From Holophagales bacterium (GTDB taxonomy: Bacteria > Acidobacteriota > Holophagae > Holophagales > Holophagaceae), in assembly GCA_031281385.1 (NCBI GenBank), contig JAITFL010000187.1, positions 1-17,518 on the forward strand: 17,518 bases of DNA, given 5' to 3'. The notes under the pieces are model-generated. The model saw only the letters and a program-made list of their open reading frames with translations. It was not told the DNA's origin and made no database searches. Below, one piece after another: positions 7,212 through 13,638 of the stretch. The first letter of the stretch is position 1. Each line of letters begins with the position of its first letter. A program made the position numbers and the translations under genes.

Positions 7212-8342
7212 ATGTTTATGAAAACCCTGCCCATTTACCTAGTGTTCTTGCTCATGGGGGTCGCTGACGCAATGGGTCCATTGTCAAGCCAAGTGTCCAG
7301 CAACCCAAGAGTGGCCGCGTGGATGCCTTTCTTTGTGTATATCGCATTTGCGGTTTGCAGCGTACCAGGCGGAGTGCTGGCCGCAAGGATAGGCAAGAAG
7401 AAGCTATTGCTGCTGGGACTCGCTCTTTGTGCCGTGGCGACGGCAGTTCCAACATTCATAAATCCTAGTTTCGCTTTCCTCTTGGCTGCCATTTTCCTAT
7501 TGGGCGTCGGCACCACCTTCCTCCAAGTGGCTGGCAACCCCATAATGCGCGATGTGTGTGCCGAGGGTGCGTATAGCCGCAACTTGGCGATGGCCCAAGG
7601 CATAAAGGGTCTTGGCTCCGCCGCCAGTGCGTACCTTGTGACAGCAGTTGCAACCATTGCATTTTTTGCCGCAATGGGGTGGAGGGGTGCCTTCCCCATC
7701 TTCTTCGCGCTAATGGTCTTGGCGCTCCTCATGATCTCAATGCTCAAAGTGAAAGAGACAAAGGCGGACGTGCCTCCGTCAATCGGCAATAGCCTTGCCC
7801 TGCTTGGCATCCCCACATTCGCGCTGGCAGTGCTTGGCATTTTTCTTTACGTTGGCGCAGAGGTCTGTATGGCAACATTCCTAAAACCGGCACTGTTGGA
7901 TTATGGCTTTGACGAAAAAACTGCTGCCCTATTTGGGCCAACACTATTCTTTGCCGCGCTCACCGTTGGGCGGCTAGTGGCCGGCAGCCTAAAAGTGAGC
8001 GCTAAAACATTTTTCAGGATTTCTGCGCTGTTGGGACTTATTGGTTTGGTGCTAATGCTGGTCGGCAGCAAGCCGCTCGTCATTCCGGCAGTGGTCATCG
8101 GCGGCCTTGGCTTCGCCAACATTTGGCCGATGCTATTCTCCATCACCGTTGAGGAAAAGCCAGAGCGGGCCTCCGAGCTTTCGGGCCTAATGTGCATGGC
8201 GATAAGCGGCGGGGCGATAATCCCATTGGCTATGGGCTGGATGGGCGGCGGCGCAAAACCGATTGCTTTCATTGTCCCTGCCGTGTGCTTCGCATACCTG
8301 ATGCTGCTATCAATGAAAAAATCTAAAACTGCGAAAGCCTGA
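7212..8342 (+). CDS. FucP/NagP-type MFS sugar:proton symporter
   Basis: The product is 376 aa with twelve predicted membrane helices and only a short cytoplasmic loop between helices 6 and 7 (around VKETKADVPPS). Family marks of the FucP-type sugar:H+ symporters are clear. Helix 4 ends in GVGTTFLQVAGNPIM (the LQVxxNP box). The second half has FANIWPMLFSITV followed by SGLMCMAISGGAIIPLAMG (the MAIxGGAIxP box). Characterised members carry fucose, glucose/galactose or N-acetylglucosamine (NagP). The divergent exported GH20 and the downstream kinase favour a HexNAc substrate, by inference. The gene is a little shorter than the usual 400-430 aa family size, mostly in the N-terminus and central loop. 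The kinase gene starts 2 nt after the stop, so the two are translationally coupled. Confidence 0.9.
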   Translation: MFMKTLPIYLVFLLMGVADAMGPLSSQVSSNPRVAAWMPFFVYIAFAVCSVPGGVLAARIGKKKLLLLGLALCAVATAVPTFINPSFAFLLAAIFLLGVGTTFLQVAGNPIMRDVCAEGAYSRNLAMAQGIKGLGSAASAYLVTAVATIAFFAAMGWRGAFPIFFALMVLALLMISMLKVKETKADVPPSIGNSLALLGIPTFALAVLGIFLYVGAEVCMATFLKPALLDYGFDEKTAALFGPTLFFAALTVGRLVAGSLKVSAKTFFRISALLGLIGLVLMLVGSKPLVIPAVVIGGLGFANIWPMLFSITVEEKPERASELSGLMCMAISGGAIIPLAMGWMGGGAKPIAFIVPAVCFAYLMLLSMKKSKTAKA

Positions 8343-8344
8343 AC

Positions 8345-9454
8345 ATGAGCATCCACACTGACGAGAGAATAATACTCACATTGGACGCGGGAGGAACCAA
8401 TTTTGAATTCCGCGCCATCCAAAGCCAAAAAGACGCCGCAGAACCAATAATCTTGCCCAGCCATGGCGATGACTTAAACGCCTGCCTAAAGAACATCGTG
8501 GATGGCTTCAAGGCCCTAAAGGACGCTGTTGGCGGTACAATCCACGGCATCAGCTTTGCCTTCCCCGGCCCAGCCGATTACGCACATGGCATAATAGGAG
8601 ATTTGCAGAACCTGCCGGGTTTTAGAGGCGGCGTGGCCTTGGCCCCGATGCTGGAAGAGCAATTCAGCGTACCTGTGTTCATCAACAACGATGGCGACCT
8701 ATTTGCGTACGGCGAGGCCCTGTGCGGCGCATTGCCAGAAATCAACGCCGAACTGGAGTCCGCCGGCAGCCCAAAGAGATTCAAGAACCTATTGGGCCTC
8801 ACGTTTGGCACAGGGTTTGGCGCTGGCATAGTCACAAATGGGCGACTGCTAATTGGCGACAACAGCGCGGCTGGCGAGATATGGTGTACAAGGAACAAAC
8901 TTGACCGCCAGTCCTATGCCGAAGAAGGGGTGTCCATCCGTGCTGTCCGCCATGCGTACGCCCATAAAACTGGGCTGGACATCGAAAAAGTACCTGAACC
9001 CGTTGACATAGCCGCAATCGCCGAAGGCAGGCAGACTGGAGACGTTGACGCAGCCAAATACGCTTTCCAGCGCTTGGGAGAAGTGGCCGGAGACGCTGCG
9101 GCAAACGCCGCAACGCTGATTGACGGCATCATCGTGATCGGCGGTGGCTTAGCGGGCGCATCCAAGCACTTCCTACCCGCTATGGTGGCAGAGATGAACA
9201 GCGAACTGCATAGCGTGACAGGAAGAGGCACTGTTCTTCGCACCGAACTGACTGTCTTTAACCTAGAAGACCCGCAGCAGAGGCAGATTTTCATCAAGGG
9301 CCAGGCCGTCCAAGTTCAAGTGCCTAGCAGTTCTAAAAAAGTACCGTACGACCCACAGAAGAGAATTGGCGTGGCCATATCCAAACTCGGTGCGGCAAGA
9401 GCTGTGTCCCTTGGTGCCTACGCGCTGGCACTGTCGCATTTGGAACAGCGTTAG
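8345..9454 (+). CDS. ROK-family sugar kinase (probable hexose / N-acetylhexosamine kinase) lacking the canonical zinc motif
   Basis: The product is 369 aa. The N-terminal phosphate-binding loop LTLDAGGTN (Asp14 to Asn19) and the second phosphate motif FGTGFGAGIV (154-163) are intact. INNDGDLFAYGE carries the presumed catalytic base Asp116, at the place of the usual END in ROK kinases. IGGGLAG (265-271) is the adenosine-binding motif. The usual ROK zinc site, a His followed by CxCGxxGCxE, is absent: the corresponding segment after AGEIW has a single Cys181. Some ROK sugar kinases lack this site, and Bacteroides RokA is a characterised broad hexose/GlcNAc kinase, but I cannot assign this protein to that group by eye. 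It should act in the cytoplasm, phosphorylating sugar imported by the upstream permease. No DNA-binding helix-turn-helix is present, so it is a kinase rather than a ROK repressor. Confidence 0.88.
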   Translation: MSIHTDERIILTLDAGGTNFEFRAIQSQKDAAEPIILPSHGDDLNACLKNIVDGFKALKDAVGGTIHGISFAFPGPADYAHGIIGDLQNLPGFRGGVALAPMLEEQFSVPVFINNDGDLFAYGEALCGALPEINAELESAGSPKRFKNLLGLTFGTGFGAGIVTNGRLLIGDNSAAGEIWCTRNKLDRQSYAEEGVSIRAVRHAYAHKTGLDIEKVPEPVDIAAIAEGRQTGDVDAAKYAFQRLGEVAGDAAANAATLIDGIIVIGGGLAGASKHFLPAMVAEMNSELHSVTGRGTVLRTELTVFNLEDPQQRQIFIKGQAVQVQVPSSSKKVPYDPQKRIGVAISKLGAARAVSLGAYALALSHLEQR

Positions 9455-9473
9455 CAACAATACAAATTTTGGC

Positions 9474-9488
9474 GCGGGCGCAGCCCGC
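9474..9488. terminator. Hairpin between the convergent kinase and GH127-like genes
   Basis: GCGGGC-GCA-GCCCGC forms a perfect 6-bp G/C stem with a 3-nt loop. It sits in the 45-nt gap between two converging genes, so it probably ends transcription from both sides. AT-rich stretches flank it, TACAAATTTT on the left and ATCAATATTT on the right, but neither is a true run of T, so the intrinsic terminator is imperfect. Confidence 0.5.
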
Positions 9489-9499
9489 ATCAATATTTC

Positions 9500-12400
9500 C
9501 TAATCCCTAGTTATGGTCACATTCCAATAAGGCATCCGCCTCTCCGTTCCAAAGTCGAACATTGGCTTTAACGTGCGGCCATTGGTGGTATTGGTGGCAA
9601 AGGTCAGGTTTCTGCAAAATGGGTTTGCATCTTCAACGCGCTCGAATGACGTACCCAAATCGGCCTCATTAAGTTCTATCGGGCGATAGTTGCCATCTTC
9701 AAAGCGGCCAGTCTCTGCCCCTGCCATGAGCAGTGGGCCATAAAAAATGGAAGCTATGTGAGGTGCGTTTGTCGTTTCAAACAAATGAAAACTCATAGGC
9801 AATATCAATTCTGCAACATCGCCGTCTTTCCAGTCGCGGCCAACCGTGATGTAGCTTGCTGGCGGCGCGGCAATATCAATGATTGTGCCATTCACTTTAA
9901 GCGTGAATCCATTTTTTGCCCAATAGGGTATCCGCAGTTTCATGTCAAATGTCTTTGAGCCAATCACTTGCAGCTTTACGCTGTCGCCGTTTGGGAAATT
10001 TGTGATAAGTTTGACGCTTGTATCGCCCCATTTCAAAGTTGATGGAATGTAAAGATTGACGTACAGCTCACCATCGCCCTTGTGCATAAAAATCGTGTCT
10101 TGGTATTTTGTGTGTTGCTCCATGCCCGTGCCATTGCAGCACGAAAAGCCATCAAGGTGGGCATTTCCGTAGCTCTGCGCCCATCCGCCCACCAGCGGGT
10201 TGTGGTACGAAGTCCCCGCGTCTATCGTATTGATAGAAGAAAGCGTGTGGTTGTACAAGGCTCTTTCGTAAAAATCCATGTAAAGGGCGATGGGCTTGTG
10301 CATAAAAAACAATTGGGTGATCTTGTTGATGTTGTAAGTCGCGCATGATTCTCCAACGTCCCTGTTGCCGTTGGGCGGAAGGCCACCAGTTGGGCCGTAC
10401 AATGTATCTGGCTGATCGGTGAAGCACTCTGGATTGGCGGAATAGCCAGCTGTGCCGCCATAAGAGTATGTATAGCTGTGGTACAGCTTTTTCCAAAAAT
10501 GGTTGGCTATGTCGTAATAACTGGTTTCACTGGTCTGGTCGTACAATCTTAGCACCCCCAAAATCTGTGGAAGCTGCTGGTTTGCGTGTACCGTGCGCAT
10601 GGTGTCCACGTTTGTCGCCAAGCCTCTGTTGCGATCAAAGTCGTCTCCGCCTGGGTTGAGGTAAGGATGCCATCCAAAGAAAAATTGGTTGTTGTCAAAA
10701 TACTTGGCTCCTGCCAAAAATACGCGGTCTCCGGTGCAAGCGGCAAGGTGCGCCATCGTTTCGTTCATGCCCCCATACTCTCCGGCTATGTACCTTCCCC
10801 ACATACTGTTGAGTGTCGTGCGCGGAACTTCCTTTAGCCTAGCAATGACCCAGCGGCCCATGTCTGCTGCCACGTCAAGCGCGGTTTTATTGCCAGTGGC
10901 ACCATAGATGTCTAGGCAGCCTTCTAGTAACTTGTGGAGCGTGTAGTAGGGGGCCCAAACGCTGCTAGGAGAAGTGCCGTATGCCGCGCCCTTTTCAAGC
11001 ATTATGAACTGGTCTGGCGGGTAGGCGCTTATAAAGCCAGTGCCCCAATTTTGGCTGTCGTGCCTAATGCCAGCCTCGCTTAGGTCGGAATCGTAGTCCT
11101 GTTTCCCCGGCCCAATTGGAATATTTGTAGGACTGCCCTTAGACGTCAACTGCAGCTCGCGCAAGCGAGTTATCATGGCGTTCATTTTTGCCAAAAAATT
11201 GTCGGCCAACTCTGCATCGTATGACTTTGTGGTCAAATAGCACTGGGCCAGCGCGGACATATAGTGACCCGTTGCGTGTCCGCGCAGCTTGGTGTTTCTT
11301 TCGTCCCACCCCCCAAGTGCCTTAGCTCCTTCGGGCTGCGGAACGCCAAAAGCGTCCCTAAACGCCCATAGAAATCTGTCCACATTTGTCTCGGCTATTT
11401 CGGCAATCATGTGGCTCTGGTTTCTTTGGAACACGGTTTCATGACCGTCTTCCGCAGAGTTCAGCACAACATCTGACAAATTGAATTTTTCAAGCGTGAG
11501 CTTTGGCCTTTCCAACAGTGAATCCGCCAAGCATAGGTTCTCAATTGATTCATCCATCGCCAACTGGATTTCATTGATCAATGGTTTTTGCGTGTCCGCC
11601 GCAATGATTTTTAGCCCTGCGCTGAACTTTGCCTCGTGCTGTGCGAATTGGTCAGGTAGCTTGGGAAGCGATATTCCTTTGGTGTATATGTTTTTGGCAT
11701 CAAGGATGATTTTTTCGCTCCTGGTGGCCAAAGGGACATTGCCACTGTACAAAGAAGTAACGATTATTGCGGGAATGACATTTCCAGTCTTATTCTGAAT
11801 CGAAATCTCCCTAAAGATCCTAGAATTGTATTGCACGTTGTGTCCAACGCGCTCTTTGGCAAAGCCAACGCACTTGTTTATCTTTGCCGCCAGCTTTTCA
11901 GAATCTGCAGCGCGCTCCACTTTGTCTATCAAGACGCTATTTTCGTCAACGACTGTGACATGCGCCTTTGAAACATAGTTGGTGCCCATCACGCGGCCCA
12001 AGATTGTGTAAGTACCCGGCTTTGCAAAATCATCTGCGTTTGTGGGGGGATTGGTCATTTCGTTTGAAGGCGGGATTGCAACCCTAGAATTTGTTGTCCA
12101 GAGTACCCTCACCTTTGGCCCTGTCTTGCCAGATGCGTAAATGCCATTCACGTAATAGGGCAAGTCGGGTATATGGTTAACGGGCGAAATCAAGTGGATT
12201 TCCTGTGTACCTATTAGCTCTAGCGCGTCCGACTGCTGCGCGACTGTGACGTTGAAAATCTTTTTTTGGGAATATTTGCCCGATTTCAGCGTCGCGGTCA
12301 GCATGACATTTTTGCTGCCATCGCCATTCGCGGGGCGCGACACCGCTCCTGCTGGGCTGAGAATTTTGGGTGAATTGGAGTTCCATATTATTTTAGAACC

Positions 12401-13531
12401 CATCACACCGATGGTTGGCAACACAATGTCGGCAATCAGTCTAGTGCTTTCGATTTCAAGCGTGGCCGCATCGCTCTCCACTATGTCTTTGTCATTGGGC
12501 ATGCGCAGCAAAGTCACGTTTATCCCACCATTTTTGGCGGCTTTCCCTTTTACAACTGAAATGGCAATGGAAACTGGCTCTGCTTGGTTTCGGTTCGTGT
12601 TGGGCGGACGTCGCACTTTCCCATTGTTTTCTATTAAATTGGTATTGCTTGAACTCCATGTGATCGCACACTTGCTCATGGCACCGAGAAAAGGCATATC
12701 GGAAACGCGATTGGTCAGCGTCCCCAAAGAAGCAACGATGCGCTCATATACTGAACTAACAACTGTTTCATCATCAAAATAGGAATCGTACAATTCCTGA
12801 ATTTCTAAGCCAGACAGTGGGCGGTCGTAAATCCTGAAATCGGACATTCTGCCTTCAAAGTCCCTATCGCCAACTTGAGAGCGGCCAATGAAATATCCAT
12901 TCAACGAATCTCCAGGTGAAGTTCCAAGTGCCTGACTAAGTGAACCGTAAATGGTCGTGCTGCCCACGGGCAGGCCGTTAAGGTAGAGGATCATGGTTCC
13001 ATTGTTGCCAGCAACAGTCACAGCGCAGTGCTGCCAAGAGCCTGTAGAAAGTGCCTCGCCAGATGCCGCCGCCCTTTCGCTGCCCGAGCCATTTGGTGTG
13101 TGGCGCACACTGAATGAATTACTGGCATGCCTAGTGGTCATGTAGAAATTGGAAGCCGAATTTTGCCCAAAGTCAAAAATCCTCAAACGGGGCGCAGTGC
13201 TTGTGCAATAGACCCATGTCGCAACTGTTATCGCCTGTTTTTCTTTGGCCAAGTCCAGCGCATTGGCCGGCAGTCGGATTGCGCTACCAGCGGAAGCACC
13301 CTTTGCGCCGCCGACAAAATTGGCCACGCGCTTTTTGAAAAAGTAGTCATAGACAAAAGATACGCCATTGATGGCCGCGCCGTGCAAGAGGTTGCGCTGC
13401 CGATCCATGAGGTTGCCATCGAGAGGGTAATGGACGATTAGGCTTATGTCCTCACCTGGGCCTGATTCCTGATGGTGGCCCCAGCAAAAGGACGACAATA
13501 CAAGGGTCAATAAAACAGTGGCTTTACGCAT
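9500..13531 (-). CDS. Giant exported LamG / Ig-like / DUF1680 (GH127/GH146-type) putative beta-L-arabinofuranosidase
   Basis: The product is 1343 aa, with GGAG 8 nt before the ATG and a signal peptide over the first 18-20 residues. Residues 30-250 form a LamG (concanavalin-like) domain (VHYPLDGN, ILYLNGLPVG, EGRMSDFRIYDRPLSGLEI). Residues 258-345 and 346-432 resemble two atrophied bacterial Ig repeats, each with an ITWSSSN- or IIWNSNS-type core. About 437-530 is a Big_4-like domain (KPGTYTILGRVMG). From about residue 685 a DUF1680 barrel follows: GGWDERN, GHATGHYMSALAQCY, WAPYYTLHKLLEGCLD. Its zinc and catalytic residues are all present by motif: Glu1061 and Cys1063 in GESCATYN, and Cys1131-Cys1132 in SCCNGTGME. 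Glu1035 in ANPECF sits at the acid/base position. In characterised GH127/GH146 enzymes a zinc-bound cysteine is the nucleophile and beta-L-arabinofuranosides are cleaved, but the superfamily has other specificities. Confidence 0.9.
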   Translation of the reverse strand: MRKATVLLTLVLSSFCWGHHQESGPGEDISLIVHYPLDGNLMDRQRNLLHGAAINGVSFVYDYFFKKRVANFVGGAKGASAGSAIRLPANALDLAKEKQAITVATWVYCTSTAPRLRIFDFGQNSASNFYMTTRHASNSFSVRHTPNGSGSERAAASGEALSTGSWQHCAVTVAGNNGTMILYLNGLPVGSTTIYGSLSQALGTSPGDSLNGYFIGRSQVGDRDFEGRMSDFRIYDRPLSGLEIQELYDSYFDDETVVSSVYERIVASLGTLTNRVSDMPFLGAMSKCAITWSSSNTNLIENNGKVRRPPNTNRNQAEPVSIAISVVKGKAAKNGGINVTLLRMPNDKDIVESDAATLEIESTRLIADIVLPTIGVMGSKIIWNSNSPKILSPAGAVSRPANGDGSKNVMLTATLKSGKYSQKKIFNVTVAQQSDALELIGTQEIHLISPVNHIPDLPYYVNGIYASGKTGPKVRVLWTTNSRVAIPPSNEMTNPPTNADDFAKPGTYTILGRVMGTNYVSKAHVTVVDENSVLIDKVERAADSEKLAAKINKCVGFAKERVGHNVQYNSRIFREISIQNKTGNVIPAIIVTSLYSGNVPLATRSEKIILDAKNIYTKGISLPKLPDQFAQHEAKFSAGLKIIAADTQKPLINEIQLAMDESIENLCLADSLLERPKLTLEKFNLSDVVLNSAEDGHETVFQRNQSHMIAEIAETNVDRFLWAFRDAFGVPQPEGAKALGGWDERNTKLRGHATGHYMSALAQCYLTTKSYDAELADNFLAKMNAMITRLRELQLTSKGSPTNIPIGPGKQDYDSDLSEAGIRHDSQNWGTGFISAYPPDQFIMLEKGAAYGTSPSSVWAPYYTLHKLLEGCLDIYGATGNKTALDVAADMGRWVIARLKEVPRTTLNSMWGRYIAGEYGGMNETMAHLAACTGDRVFLAGAKYFDNNQFFFGWHPYLNPGGDDFDRNRGLATNVDTMRTVHANQQLPQILGVLRLYDQTSETSYYDIANHFWKKLYHSYTYSYGGTAGYSANPECFTDQPDTLYGPTGGLPPNGNRDVGESCATYNINKITQLFFMHKPIALYMDFYERALYNHTLSSINTIDAGTSYHNPLVGGWAQSYGNAHLDGFSCCNGTGMEQHTKYQDTIFMHKGDGELYVNLYIPSTLKWGDTSVKLITNFPNGDSVKLQVIGSKTFDMKLRIPYWAKNGFTLKVNGTIIDIAAPPASYITVGRDWKDGDVAELILPMSFHLFETTNAPHIASIFYGPLLMAGAETGRFEDGNYRPIELNEADLGTSFERVEDANPFCRNLTFATNTTNGRTLKPMFDFGTERRMPYWNVTITRD

Positions 13532-13638
13532 GATATTTTCTCCAGCTTATTCCATTTTGAATTCAGAATTGCGTCCATGCAATTTTGAATTAATAGCAAT
13601 TCAATTTATTGTAGCTCATAGCCGCGCTGCATCGCTTT
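13532..13638 (-). promoter_or_regulatory. AT-rich control region upstream of the LamG-GH127 gene with operator-like inverted repeats
   Basis: AATTGC (13567-13572) and GCAATT (13579-13584) are a perfect inverted repeat with a 6-nt spacer. GAATT and AATTC flank a further nearby dyad at about 13587-13602. The motif ATTTTGAATT occurs twice in the region. No clear -10/-35 pair was seen, and no terminator follows the upstream GH20 gene, so the two genes could be co-transcribed with extra control here. Confidence 0.35.

Noticed and set aside
7235..7840. A 201-aa minus-strand frame opposite the MFS permease
   Set aside because: It is covered by the permease, whose membrane helices and family motifs are clear, and it has no independent signal.
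12246..12782. A 178-aa + strand frame opposite the LamG-GH127 gene
   Set aside because: It lies wholly within the coding sequence of a well-supported protein on the other strand and has no ribosome site or known domain.
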